Source: an uncultured Ruminococcus sp.
GTDB lineage: Bacteria; Bacillota; Clostridia; Oscillospirales; Acutalibacteraceae
Length of the DNA: 61,924 bases
Direction: 5' to 3'
Assembly: GCA_902789345.1 (NCBI GenBank)
Contig: CADANT010000004.1
Coordinates: 25,484 to 87,407, forward strand
The notes under the pieces: model-generated
Seen by the model: only the letters and a program-made list of their open reading frames with translations
Databases searched by the model: none
What the model was told of the DNA's origin: nothing
Shown here: positions 6,977 through 15,612 of the stretch, in pieces
Layout: the number at the start of each line of letters is the position of its first letter
Position numbering within the stretch: the stretch's first letter is position 1
Program-made: the position numbers and the translations under genes

Positions 6977-7756
6977 ATGAAAGTTGTACTATTAGCAGGA
7001 GGTTATGGCACACGCATTAGTGAAGAAAGCCATTTGCGTCCAAAGCCGATGATAGAGATAGGTGAAATGCCGATTTTATGGCACATAATGAAGCAGTATT
7101 CTTACTATGGATATAATGATTTTATTATTTGTGCCGGCTACAAACAGTATGTAATTAAAGAATATTTTGCAGATTACTATTTACACAGAAGTAATATTAC
7201 ATTTGATTTCAGAAACGGTAACGAGCTTACAGTCCATTCAAATGTTGCAGAGCCGTGGCGTGTAACTATTATTGATACAGGTCTAAATACTATGACAGGC
7301 GGCAGAATTAAAAGAATAAAGAATTTTATACATAACGAGCCGTTCTTGCTTACATACGGCGACGCAGTTTCGGCTATTGATATTAACGACCTTGTGGCTT
7401 TTCATAAAAAGCAGGGTACCATTGCCACACTGTCGGCTATTCAGCCGGGTGGCAGGTTTGGCTTGCTGGATATAAATAATGACAGCATTATTACTGACTT
7501 TAAAGAAAAAAAGAAAGAGGACGGCGGCTGGATAAACGCCGGATATATGGTTTTACAGCCTGAAATATTTGACTTGATTGAGGGCGACAGCACAGTGTTT
7601 GAACGCTACCCGTTGGAGGAGTGTGCCAGAAGAAACCAGCTTAGCGCTTACAAATTCAACGGCTTTTGGCAGTGTATGGACACACTGCGTGAAAAGAATC
7701 TGCTTGAGGAGCTTTGGGCAAGCGGTAAGGCACCTTGGAAAGTGTGGAATGACTAA
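6977..7756 (+). CDS. rfbF: Glucose-1-phosphate cytidylyltransferase
   Basis: Makes CDP-D-glucose from CTP and glucose 1-phosphate, the first step to CDP-3,6-dideoxyhexoses. 259 residues, close to the 257 of the Salmonella enzyme. The nucleotide-binding start is VVLLAGGYGTRIS and is followed by RPKPMIEIG and MPILWHIMK, all typical of this family. The mid-protein TYGDAVSAID gives the metal-binding aspartates. The start at 6977 has AAAGGA at 6961-6966; the upstream frame from 6938 lacks a ribosome binding site. It overlaps rfbG by one base (TAATG). Confidence 0.95.
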   Translation: MKVVLLAGGYGTRISEESHLRPKPMIEIGEMPILWHIMKQYSYYGYNDFIICAGYKQYVIKEYFADYYLHRSNITFDFRNGNELTVHSNVAEPWRVTIIDTGLNTMTGGRIKRIKNFIHNEPFLLTYGDAVSAIDINDLVAFHKKQGTIATLSAIQPGGRFGLLDINNDSIITDFKEKKKEDGGWINAGYMVLQPEIFDLIEGDSTVFERYPLEECARRNQLSAYKFNGFWQCMDTLREKNLLEELWASGKAPWKVWND

Positions 7757-8817
7757 TGTTTGATGTTAATTTTTTTAAAGGAAAAAGAGTTTTTGTTACC
7801 GGACATACCGGCTTTAAAGGCTCTTGGCTTTGCAAGCTGCTTGTACAGTGCGGGGCAGAGGTTTACGGCTATTCTCTAAATCCACCTACAAATCCATCAA
7901 TGTACAGCCTGCTTAATATAGACCGTAATGTACACAGCACTGTTGGTGATATAAGAGATTTAAAGGCTTTACAGAATGCATTTAACAAGGCACAGCCCCA
8001 CATAGTTATGCACTTGGCGGCTCAGCCTATAGTAAGAGAGTCGTTTAAAGACCCTGTTTACACCTACTCAACAAATGTTATGGGTACGGTTAATATTTTG
8101 GAATGTGTAAGAAATTGTAAAACCGTGGGTTCTGTGCTGAATGTAACTACCGACAAGGTTTATAAAAACAACGAGTGGTGCTGGGGCTACAGAGAAAACG
8201 AGCCTTTAGACGGCTTTGACCCATATTCAAACAGCAAAAGCTGTTCCGAGCTTGTTACCCACAGTTATAAAAGAAGCTTTTTTGATGATGAAAAAATAGC
8301 GGTTTCTACTGCAAGGGCAGGAAATGTTATAGGCGGCGGTGATTTTGCAGTTGACAGAATTATTCCCGACTGTGTTCGTGCTGCAAGGGATAAAAAGGAC
8401 ATAATAGTAAGAAATCCCTACTCTACCAGACCGTATCAGCATGTTTTGGAGCCCCTTTGCGCTTATTTGCTTATAGTGCAAAAGCAGTATGAAAGCTTTG
8501 AGCTTGCCGGCTATTACAATGTAGGTCCTGACGAGTGCGACTGCGTTACTACAGGCGAAATTGTAGATATGTTTGTTAAACACTACGGCGAAGGGCTAAG
8601 CTGGAAAAATATTGCAGAGAAAAACGCCCCTCACGAAGCGAATTTCCTAAAGCTGGACTGTTCTAAGCTAAAGTCGGCTATGGGCTGGAAGCCTGTTTGG
8701 AACATTGAAAAAGCTATTGAAAAAACCGTTGAATGGTCAAAAGCGTATATAAATAATGATAATTTAGATGAAATAACAAATAAGCAGATTGCTGAATTTC
8801 TAACTGCGGAGGATTAA
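7756..8817 (+). CDS. rfbG: CDP-glucose 4,6-dehydratase
   Basis: An extended SDR, 353 residues, that converts CDP-glucose to CDP-4-keto-6-deoxyglucose using bound NAD. The Rossmann motif is VTGHTGFKGSWL at residues about 12-23, the active-site TTDKVY is near 131-136, and the YxxxK motif is in DPYSNSKSC. The start overlaps the rfbF stop, so the two are translated in a coupled way. Second enzyme of the CDP-dideoxysugar pathway. Confidence 0.95.
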   Translation: MFDVNFFKGKRVFVTGHTGFKGSWLCKLLVQCGAEVYGYSLNPPTNPSMYSLLNIDRNVHSTVGDIRDLKALQNAFNKAQPHIVMHLAAQPIVRESFKDPVYTYSTNVMGTVNILECVRNCKTVGSVLNVTTDKVYKNNEWCWGYRENEPLDGFDPYSNSKSCSELVTHSYKRSFFDDEKIAVSTARAGNVIGGGDFAVDRIIPDCVRAARDKKDIIVRNPYSTRPYQHVLEPLCAYLLIVQKQYESFELAGYYNVGPDECDCVTTGEIVDMFVKHYGEGLSWKNIAEKNAPHEANFLKLDCSKLKSAMGWKPVWNIEKAIEKTVEWSKAYINNDNLDEITNKQIAEFLTAED

Positions 8818-8820
8818 TTA

Positions 8821-10161
8821 ATGTTTGAAAATATGACACAGGATAAGGCTAAGGAAGAAATTTTAAAAATGGTTGAGGAGTATTGCAACAAATACCATAA
8901 CCAACCAAAGGAGTACAAGGAGTGCGACAGAATACCATACGCCGGCAGAGTATATGACAGCGAAGAAATGGTAAATCTTGTTGACAGTTCACTTGAATTT
9001 TGGCTGACCTCAGGCAGATATACTCAGCAGTTTGAAAAGGGTTTGGCTGAATATTTGGGCGTAAAATACTGTAGCTTAGTGAACAGCGGTTCAAGCGCCA
9101 ATTTGGCAGCTTTTGCGGCACTTACTTCTCCGTTGCTGGGGGAGCGTGCCATTAAGCGTGGTGACGAGGTTATAACAGTTGCCGCAGGCTTTCCAACCAC
9201 AGTAGCACCAATTATTCAATTTGGCGCTGTTCCCGTATTTGCCGATGTTGATGTAAGCCAGGGCAATATTGATGTAAATTCTATGGAAAAGGCTCTTAGC
9301 CCAAAAACAAAAGCAGTAATGCTTGCACATACCTTGGGTAATCCTTTTAATTTGCAGTACATAAGGGATTTTTGTAAGAAAAATAACCTGTGGCTTGTTG
9401 AGGATAACTGTGACGCACTTGGCTCTAAATATTACATAGACGGCCAGTGGAAGTTTACAGGTACAGTGGGTGACATTGGTACATCAAGCTTCTATCCGCC
9501 GCACCATATGACAATGGGCGAGGGCGGTGCCGTTTACACAAACAGCCCTTTGCTTAATAAAATAATCAGGTCTATGCGTGACTGGGGCAGAGACTGTGTA
9601 TGTCCGTCAGGCTGTGACAATATTTGCGGACACCGTTTTGACAGACAGTACGGCGAGCTGCCTTTGGGCTACGACCATAAGTATGTATATTCTCACTTTG
9701 GCTACAACCTAAAGGCAACGGATATGCAGGCGGCTATAGGTGTGGCACAGCTTAAAAAATTCCCGTCCTTTGTTGAAAAGAGAAAAGAAAATTATAAGAT
9801 ATTAATTAACGAATTGAAGCCTCTTGAGGATAAGCTGGTTTTGCCTGTTGCCTGTGAAAACGGCGATCCAAGCTGGTTTGGCTTCCTTATTACCTGTAAA
9901 GAGGGCGTAGACAGAAACAAGGTTGTTCAGTATGTAGAAAGCAAGGGCGTTCAAACAAGAATGCTGTTTGCCGGCAACCTTACAAAGCACCCGGCATTTA
10001 TTGACTATAAAAACAATGGCGGCGAGTATCGCATTGCTACCGATTTAAGCAATACAGATATTATTATGAACAACAGCTTTTGGATAGGTGTGTATCCGGG
10101 TATGACAGAAGAAAAGCTGAAGTTTATGGCTAAGGCTATTATTGAGGCTGTTAATCAATGA
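8821..10161 (+). CDS. rfbH: CDP-4-keto-6-deoxyglucose 3-dehydrase (E1)
   Basis: PMP- and [2Fe-2S]-dependent 3-dehydrase of 446 residues that removes the C3 hydroxyl. It has the aminotransferase fold, but the usual PLP-binding lysine is replaced by histidine in SSFYPPHHMTMGEGGA (His228/229), the hallmark of this family. Cysteines at about 197, 259, 261, 265 and 269 provide the iron-sulfur ligands. In the known pathway E1 needs a reductase E3 (RfbI/DdhD) to feed electrons, and no such gene is in this window. The start has GCGGAGG upstream and lies three bases after rfbG. The stop overlaps the GtrA gene as ATGA. Confidence 0.95.
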   Translation: MFENMTQDKAKEEILKMVEEYCNKYHNQPKEYKECDRIPYAGRVYDSEEMVNLVDSSLEFWLTSGRYTQQFEKGLAEYLGVKYCSLVNSGSSANLAAFAALTSPLLGERAIKRGDEVITVAAGFPTTVAPIIQFGAVPVFADVDVSQGNIDVNSMEKALSPKTKAVMLAHTLGNPFNLQYIRDFCKKNNLWLVEDNCDALGSKYYIDGQWKFTGTVGDIGTSSFYPPHHMTMGEGGAVYTNSPLLNKIIRSMRDWGRDCVCPSGCDNICGHRFDRQYGELPLGYDHKYVYSHFGYNLKATDMQAAIGVAQLKKFPSFVEKRKENYKILINELKPLEDKLVLPVACENGDPSWFGFLITCKEGVDRNKVVQYVESKGVQTRMLFAGNLTKHPAFIDYKNNGGEYRIATDLSNTDIIMNNSFWIGVYPGMTEEKLKFMAKAIIEAVNQ

Positions 10162-10610
10162 GTATAGTTAAAAAGCTGCAGGATAAGTTCAATGTACACA
10201 GCAAAAAGGATTTCTTTGCTTTAGTTTGGCAATTTATTAAGTTTGGCATAGTTGGTTTTTCCAATACGCTTATTTCATTGGCTGTATATTACATTTTGGT
10301 GTTTTTAGGCTGGAATTACCTTTTGGCAAACACAATGGGCTTTTTAATAAGCGTTTGCAATGCTTTCTTTTGGAATTACCGATATGTTTTTAAGGATAAA
10401 ACGGAAACAAGCATACCTAAATCCTTTAGCAAGGTGTTTATTACCTATGGCATAAGCTATTTGGTGTCTACATTTTTAATTTGGTTAATGGTAGATATTC
10501 TGCATATTTCGGAATGGCTTGCGCCGCTTATAAGGCTTGTGGTAACAGTGCCCCTTAATTTTGTGCTTAACAAGCTGTGGGCTTTCAGAAAGAGAGAAAA
10601 AAGGAAATAG
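10158..10610 (+). CDS. GtrA-like membrane protein (putative flippase)
   Basis: 150 residues with four hydrophobic helices at about 24-45, 52-72, 88-108 and 116-138 and the family-typical stretches FIKFGIVGFSNT and NYRYVFKDK. GtrA-family proteins are thought to flip undecaprenyl-phosphate-linked sugars across the membrane. It starts inside the rfbH stop (ATGA), so it is coupled to CDP-sugar synthesis. With the GtrB-like transferase at 13446 and GtrII-like protein at 5081 it completes a three-part glycosyl transfer set. Confidence 0.88.
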   Translation: MSIVKKLQDKFNVHSKKDFFALVWQFIKFGIVGFSNTLISLAVYYILVFLGWNYLLANTMGFLISVCNAFFWNYRYVFKDKTETSIPKSFSKVFITYGISYLVSTFLIWLMVDILHISEWLAPLIRLVVTVPLNFVLNKLWAFRKREKRK

Positions 10611-10645
10611 GCGGTTAATGCAGGTAAAAAAGGAGAATAACCAAT

Positions 10646-12469
10646 ATGAAAATTAAGCTTTCTGACTATATAGCAAATTTTTTAGTTGAAAATGGCATAA
10701 CAGATATGTTTACCGTAACAGGCGGCGGCTCAATGCACCTTAACGATTCCTTTGGACACAAAAACGGCTTGCACTGCACATACAATCATAACGAGCAGGC
10801 AAGCGCTATGGCGGCAGAGGCATACGCAAGAATAAATAACAAAATTGCCGGCGTGTGCGTAACAATGGGGCCGGGAGCTTCAAATGCCATTACCGGAGTT
10901 TTGTGCGGCTATATGGATTCTATACCTATGCTGATTTTTTCGGGACAGTCAAGATATGCCACCTGTGTAAGAAGTACGGGACTTTCACTGCGTACTATGG
11001 GTATACAGGAATTTGACATTACAAAAGCAGTAGAATGTATGACAAAATATGCCGTTATGGTTACTGACGCAAATATGATAAAATATCATCTTGAAAAGGC
11101 TTTGTTCCTTGCCAAAAATGGCAGACCGGCACCTTGCTGGCTTGATATTCCTTTGGATATACAGGCAAAGATAATTGATACCGACAATTTGGTTGACTAT
11201 AACCCACAGGAGGACATTCAGCAGATAGAAGATACTGTAGATGACAGTGTAATTGATACTATTATAAACAAGCTGAAAAACGCACAGCGCCCTGTAATAA
11301 TGACAGGCAACGGTATTCGCCTAAGCGGTGCGCATAAGGAATTTTTACAGCTGGCTGAAACTCTGAATGTGCCTGTTGTAAACGGTATGAGCAGTATAGA
11401 CGCCATAGAATATGACAGCCCTGTTTATGTAGGTAAAAGCGGCGGAACAGGTGACAGAGCCGGTAACTTTGCGGTGCAAAACAGCGATGTTTTGTTTTCT
11501 TTGGGGAACAGATTAAGCTATATGCAAATAGGCTTTAACGACAAAACATGGGCAAGGGCGGCATATAAAATAGCAAATGATATTGACGGCGAGGAGCTGA
11601 AAAAGCCCTATCTTAATATTGACCTGCCTGTTGTATGTGACGCAAAGGTGCTTATTAATAAGCTAAACAGCAGATTAAAAGAGCTTAATGTTAAAAAGCT
11701 GTTTAACGGCAGACAGTGGCTTGACAAATGTGCATACTGGAAAGAGCACTATCAGGTAGTAAACGAAAGCCACTACGAAAATATTGACAACAGAACAAAT
11801 ATTTACGCTTTTTACAACGAGCTTTACAAAGCACTAAAGGAAAACGATGTGCTTGTGGCAAGTGTAGGTACAAGCAGAGTGGTAGGCAGCCAAACGGCGA
11901 AAATTAAAAAGGGACAGCGTTTTATAACCAACCCAAACACAGCCTCAATGGGCTACTGCTTACCGGCGGCCATTGGTGTGTGCACAGCCTGTAACGGCAA
12001 AAGTATAGCCTGTGTAACAGGTGACGGCAGCCTGCAAATGAATATTCAGGAGCTGCAAACAATAGTGACCAACAAGCTGCCTGTAAAGCTGTTTGTTATA
12101 AACAACAACGGCTACCATTCCATCAGACAAACACAAACAGCCTACTTTAGCCAACATACCCTTGTGGGCGTAGGTACAGACAGCTCTGACCTGGGCTTCC
12201 CAAACCTTGAAAGGCTTAGCAAAGCTTACGGTATTGCATATACAAGCGTGTGCAAAAGTGAAAATTTGTTTGATACTATAAGCTCTGTGTTAAATTCTGA
12301 GGGCGCTGTGCTTTGCGAAGTGTTTGTAACTACCAAACAGAAAACAGAGCCGAAGGCTTCAAGCAAAAAGCTGGAGGACGGCTCAATGGTGTCTGCTCCG
12401 CTTGAGGATTTAGCACCTTTTTTGCCAAGAGAAGAGCTTGAAGAAAATATGTTTATCCCTTTGGTATAG
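10646..12469 (+). CDS. Thiamine-diphosphate enzyme, acetolactate synthase-like
   Basis: A 607-residue ThDP enzyme. The N-terminal PYR domain carries the catalytic glutamate in YNHNEQASAMAAEAYAR (Glu50). A central domain spans about 195-340. The C-terminal domain has the ThDP/Mg motif from GDGSLQMN to VINNNGYHS. True acetolactate synthase or indole-pyruvate enzymes are not expected inside a CDP-dideoxysugar operon, but YerE of Yersinia pseudotuberculosis is this kind of enzyme. It decarboxylates pyruvate and adds the two-carbon unit to C4 of a CDP-3,6-dideoxy-4-keto sugar, giving a branched sugar. The rfbFGH genes upstream supply exactly that substrate, so a YerE-like role is inferred. RBS AAAGGAG at 10628-10634. 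The alternative is another surface-sugar ThDP lyase. Confidence 0.85.
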   Translation: MKIKLSDYIANFLVENGITDMFTVTGGGSMHLNDSFGHKNGLHCTYNHNEQASAMAAEAYARINNKIAGVCVTMGPGASNAITGVLCGYMDSIPMLIFSGQSRYATCVRSTGLSLRTMGIQEFDITKAVECMTKYAVMVTDANMIKYHLEKALFLAKNGRPAPCWLDIPLDIQAKIIDTDNLVDYNPQEDIQQIEDTVDDSVIDTIINKLKNAQRPVIMTGNGIRLSGAHKEFLQLAETLNVPVVNGMSSIDAIEYDSPVYVGKSGGTGDRAGNFAVQNSDVLFSLGNRLSYMQIGFNDKTWARAAYKIANDIDGEELKKPYLNIDLPVVCDAKVLINKLNSRLKELNVKKLFNGRQWLDKCAYWKEHYQVVNESHYENIDNRTNIYAFYNELYKALKENDVLVASVGTSRVVGSQTAKIKKGQRFITNPNTASMGYCLPAAIGVCTACNGKSIACVTGDGSLQMNIQELQTIVTNKLPVKLFVINNNGYHSIRQTQTAYFSQHTLVGVGTDSSDLGFPNLERLSKAYGIAYTSVCKSENLFDTISSVLNSEGAVLCEVFVTTKQKTEPKASSKKLEDGSMVSAPLEDLAPFLPREELEENMFIPLV

Positions 12470-12504
12470 CCAAATGGGATAAACCGTTGAATTTCGGAGG
12501 TATT

Positions 12505-13449
12505 ATGAATATTGCAGTTGTAACCGGCGCTACAAGTATGATAGGCTTGGCTGCGGTTAAAGAGCTTGTAAAAAATAATGTTAAGGTTTATGCTGTTGTA
12601 AGAGAAAATTCACCTAATATTGACAGACTAAAGGGAATAGATAATATTGAAATTGTAAATTGCAGTTTGGATAATTTATCACAGCTGCCGCAGTTAATTC
12701 AGCATTCTGACTGTGATGTGTTTTACCACTTTGCATGGGGGCACACCGGTGCAAAGAGAAATGATAATTTGCGATACCAAACCGAGAATATAAACTTTAC
12801 CCTTGACGCAGTAGACGCCGCTTATAAGCTTGGCTGTAAAAGGTTTATAGGCGCAGGCTCACAGGCAGAATACGGTGTGGTAAATAAACCGAGCATAAAC
12901 GAGGAAACTCCCGTAAATCCTTGCACCCCTTACGGAGTGTGTAAGTATGCCGCCTGCAAGCTTGCTTTTGAGCAGTGCAAAAGATACGGCATTGGCTGTA
13001 TTTGGACAAGAATTTTCAGTGTATACGGCGCATATAATAAAAGGTCGGCAATGGTTCCTGCCTGCATAGAGAAAATGCTGAAGGGGGAGGAAACCAACTT
13101 TACAAAGGGTGAACAAATGTGGGATTACCTTTACAGCAAGGATATTGGCAGAGCCTTTTTCCTTTTGGGCTTATACGGCAAGGACAACGAGGTGTACAAC
13201 ATAGGCAGTGGCACGGCAAGACCTCTTTATGAATATATTCAGCTTATTAATAAGTACACACACAATACAGCAAAGGTGAATATAGGCGCTTTGCCATATG
13301 GTGAAAATGCCGTTATGCAGCTGTGTGCAGACATTACCAAGCTTAACAAGCACACAGGCTTTGTGCCAAAATATACCTTTGACCGGGGAATACAGGAAAA
13401 TATAGAGTTTATTAAAAAGCAGATGGGAAAGGACACAAATACACAATGA
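12505..13449 (+). CDS. NAD(P)-dependent extended SDR, sugar-nucleotide reductase
   Basis: 314 residues from the ATG at 12505, with CGGAGG at 12495-12500. The Rossmann motif VTGATSMIG is at residues 5-13, the catalytic serine region is GAGSQAEYG, and TPYGVCKYA gives Tyr-x-x-x-Lys. The C-terminal half has MWDYLYSKDIGRAF and VYNIGSG, as in CDP-abequose/paratose/tyvelose synthases and related sugar epimerases. Lying after a YerE-like enzyme, it is the natural candidate to reduce the branched keto sugar (a YerF-like step), though a simple C4 reductase or epimerase is possible. The stop overlaps the next gene (ATGA). Confidence 0.85.
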   Translation: MNIAVVTGATSMIGLAAVKELVKNNVKVYAVVRENSPNIDRLKGIDNIEIVNCSLDNLSQLPQLIQHSDCDVFYHFAWGHTGAKRNDNLRYQTENINFTLDAVDAAYKLGCKRFIGAGSQAEYGVVNKPSINEETPVNPCTPYGVCKYAACKLAFEQCKRYGIGCIWTRIFSVYGAYNKRSAMVPACIEKMLKGEETNFTKGEQMWDYLYSKDIGRAFFLLGLYGKDNEVYNIGSGTARPLYEYIQLINKYTHNTAKVNIGALPYGENAVMQLCADITKLNKHTGFVPKYTFDRGIQENIEFIKKQMGKDTNTQ

Positions 13450-14474
13450 AAAAAATTAGTGTTGTAATACCTACATATAACGAAGAAGAAAATGTTGAGC
13501 CGTTATCTATGGCTATTATAGATGTGTTTGAAAAACAGCTTCCGCAGTACGACTATGAGATTATCTTTGCCGACAACCATTCAAAAGACAACACAAGGAA
13601 AATCCTAAGAAGACTGTGCGAACAAAACAGAAGAATTAAAGCAATTTTTAACGCAAGAAATTTCGGACAAATGCGTTCGCCGGTATATGCACTAAAGCAG
13701 GCGTACGGTGACTGTGTAATAAGAATGTGCGCAGACTTTCAGGACCCTGTGAATATGATAGTTGACTTTGTAAGACTGTGGGAGCAGGGCAATAAAATAG
13801 TTATCGGCGTAAAAACAACCAGTAAGGAAAGCAAGCTTATGTATTTTTTGCGTACCTGCTACTATAAGCTGATAAAGAAAATATCCGATGTTGACCAAAT
13901 TGAGCATTTTACAGGCTTTGGCTTATACGACAAGGCATTTGTAGATGTTGTAAGAAATTTAGAGGACCCAATGCCGTATTTAAGAGGCATTGTGGCAGAG
14001 CTGGGTTTTGACTATGTTAAGGTGGAATATCAACAGCCAAAAAGAAGAGCAGGTAAGAGCAAGAATAATTTCTACTCGCTGTATGACTATGCTATGATAG
14101 GCATAACCTCATATTCAAAGGTTATACTTCGTCTTGCAACCCTAAGCAGCTTTGTGGTAGGTGCTGTAAGCATTGTAATTGCCTTGATATATTTGGTGCT
14201 GAAGCTTGTATTTTGGGACCGCTTTTCGGCAGGTATGGCGCCTGTGCTTATAGGTATGTTTTTTCTTGGTGCTGTACAGCTGTTCTTTATAGGAATTATG
14301 GGCGAGTATATTATGAGTATAAATACCAGAGTTATGAAGCGGCCTTTGGTTGTTGAGGAGTGCAGGCTGAATTTTACTGATGAGGACTCTGTATATAATG
14401 ACAGTAATGACAGCGAAAAGAAAAATATCCGTACCGACAGTGAAAATATTGAAAAAGAGCCGGTGCTGAAATAG
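13446..14474 (+). CDS. GT2 transferase, GtrB/dolichol-phosphate-mannose-synthase-like
   Basis: 342 residues. The GT-A domain starts VVIPTYNEEENVEPL, with DNHSKDNT, ARNFGQ and the metal-binding CADFQDP. Two hydrophobic helices lie at about 233-257 and 268-292, and a charged tail follows. This is the architecture of GtrB and polyprenyl-phosphate glycosyltransferases, which load a sugar from its nucleotide onto undecaprenyl phosphate on the inner face. It closes the operon and overlaps the SDR gene by 4 bases. The donor is expected to be the CDP sugar made upstream; known GtrB proteins use UDP-glucose, so this would be a changed specificity. Confidence 0.9.
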   Translation: MKKISVVIPTYNEEENVEPLSMAIIDVFEKQLPQYDYEIIFADNHSKDNTRKILRRLCEQNRRIKAIFNARNFGQMRSPVYALKQAYGDCVIRMCADFQDPVNMIVDFVRLWEQGNKIVIGVKTTSKESKLMYFLRTCYYKLIKKISDVDQIEHFTGFGLYDKAFVDVVRNLEDPMPYLRGIVAELGFDYVKVEYQQPKRRAGKSKNNFYSLYDYAMIGITSYSKVILRLATLSSFVVGAVSIVIALIYLVLKLVFWDRFSAGMAPVLIGMFFLGAVQLFFIGIMGEYIMSINTRVMKRPLVVEECRLNFTDEDSVYNDSNDSEKKNIRTDSENIEKEPVLK

Positions 14475-14528
14475 TAATTTAACGAAATTAAATTGTGAAC
14501 ATTTTTTTAAGGAATTTTGCAAAATATG

Positions 14529-14557
14529 TTGACATTAGAAAATATTTACTGTAATAT
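14529..14557 (+). promoter_or_regulatory. Strong SigA-type promoter of the repeat protein
   Basis: TTGACA (14529-14534), 17 bases, TAATAT (14552-14557). The predicted start near 14564 leaves a very short leader before GAGGAGG at 14571-14577. I see no terminator between the glycosylation operon (ends 14474) and this promoter. Confidence 0.85.
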
Positions 14558-14584
14558 GGTAATATACTATGAGGAGGTAATGTT

Positions 14585-15586
14585 ATGGATAACAACAACA
14601 ATAATAACAACAATTTTCAGCAGAATAATACCCCTAATATGCCACAGCAAAATACACAGGGCGGTGGGACTGACCCAAATGTGCCGCAGCAAAATACACA
14701 GAGCGGTGGCTTTAACCCAAATCAGAACTATGCCGGAAATACATTTAACCCTAACCAGAGCTATTCATCACAGCCTGTAGGCGATTCACAGCAGGGTACA
14801 TATAATAGCCAGCCACAGAATAACGGCGGTCAGGATTATTACAATAACAATCAGCCACAGAATAACGGTGGTCAGGACTATTACAATAACAATCAGCCAC
14901 AGAATAACGGTGGTCAGGATTATTACAATAACAACCAGCCACAGAATAACGGCGGTCAGGATTATTACAATAACAATCAGCCACAGAATAACGGCGGTCA
15001 GGACTATTACAATAACAATCAGCCGCAGAATAACGGTGGTCAGGATTATTACAATAACAGTCAGCCACAGAACGGCGGCCAGGATTATTACAATAATCAG
15101 CCACAGAACAACTTTAACCCTCAACCACAGGTGATGGGTCCGGATCCTAACGCTTCTAAAGCACAAACAGCTATGATAGTTGGTGTTGCCAGCTTGGTTG
15201 CAGCAGTTTTGGGCATTGTGCTGTTCTGGGTAGCTTGTGGCTGTGTTGCAGGTCAATCAGGCTCAGGAGCAATGGGTGTTATGGCTATAATATCAGGTGT
15301 GTTGTCCTTGGCGGCTCTTGTTGTAGGTATTATTTCAGTAGTAATGGCAGTTAAGTACAACAAGCTTTCCGGTAATGCACCTACACCAAATAAGAGCAAG
15401 GCTACTACCGGTATGGTTTGCGGTATTGTTGCTATAATCCTTTCTGCACTTTCAATTCTTTCTTGCGTTTCTTGTGTAGGTTGTGCGGCCTGTGCAGCTT
15501 GTGCAGCAGGAAATTCTATTTCTTCAAGTTTTAGCAGTTCTGATCTTTCCGATATTTTAGATAACGCTGATTCCTTGTACTACTAA
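14585..15586 (+). CDS. Membrane protein with 14-residue N-terminal repeats
   Basis: 333 residues. Residues 1-75 are Asn/Gln-rich, and 76-171 are tandem copies of QPQNNGGQDYYNNN. Residues about 190-310 hold three hydrophobic helices with small residues and a cysteine-rich patch (SCVSCVGCAACAACAAG). The helical part resembles DUF4190-type membrane domains, preceded by a cytoplasmic or surface low-complexity region. The repeat encodes open frames on the other strand, which are artefacts. The start is ATG at 14585 after a near-perfect Shine-Dalgarno. Function unknown; copy number probably varies between strains. Confidence 0.85.
   Translation: MDNNNNNNNNFQQNNTPNMPQQNTQGGGTDPNVPQQNTQSGGFNPNQNYAGNTFNPNQSYSSQPVGDSQQGTYNSQPQNNGGQDYYNNNQPQNNGGQDYYNNNQPQNNGGQDYYNNNQPQNNGGQDYYNNNQPQNNGGQDYYNNNQPQNNGGQDYYNNSQPQNGGQDYYNNQPQNNFNPQPQVMGPDPNASKAQTAMIVGVASLVAAVLGIVLFWVACGCVAGQSGSGAMGVMAIISGVLSLAALVVGIISVVMAVKYNKLSGNAPTPNKSKATTGMVCGIVAIILSALSILSCVSCVGCAACAACAAGNSISSSFSSSDLSDILDNADSLYY
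14810..15097 (+). repeat. Tandem 42-bp coding repeat, about 7 copies
   Basis: Six 42-bp units starting CAGCCACAGAATAACGG (14810, 14852, 14894, 14936, 14978, 15020) and one shortened 36-bp unit (15062). Units differ only by silent C/T or A/G changes, except the last two. Such near-identity suggests recent expansion or gene-conversion-like upkeep. Confidence 0.95.
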
Positions 15587-15612
15587 TTAAAAATTTATTT
15601 TTATGAAAATTT

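Noticed and set aside
10646-12469. Branched-chain amino acid acetolactate synthase (ilvB)
   Set aside because: No ilvN, ilvC or ilvD neighbours, and it lies within a CDP-sugar operon; the general family is kept but not the gene name.
4240-14474. Intact prophage or integrative element
   Set aside because: No integrase, transposase, terminal repeats or attachment sites were found; only a sigma-like pair hints at mobility.
14585-15097. CRISPR-like array suspected from regular repeats
   Set aside because: Repeats are contiguous, in frame and without unique spacers.
14751-15256. Repetitive minus-strand and +2 frame proteins over the 42-bp array
   Set aside because: The 42-bp period keeps all frames free of stops; no ribosome binding site or family match, and the sense gene has a full promoter and RBS.
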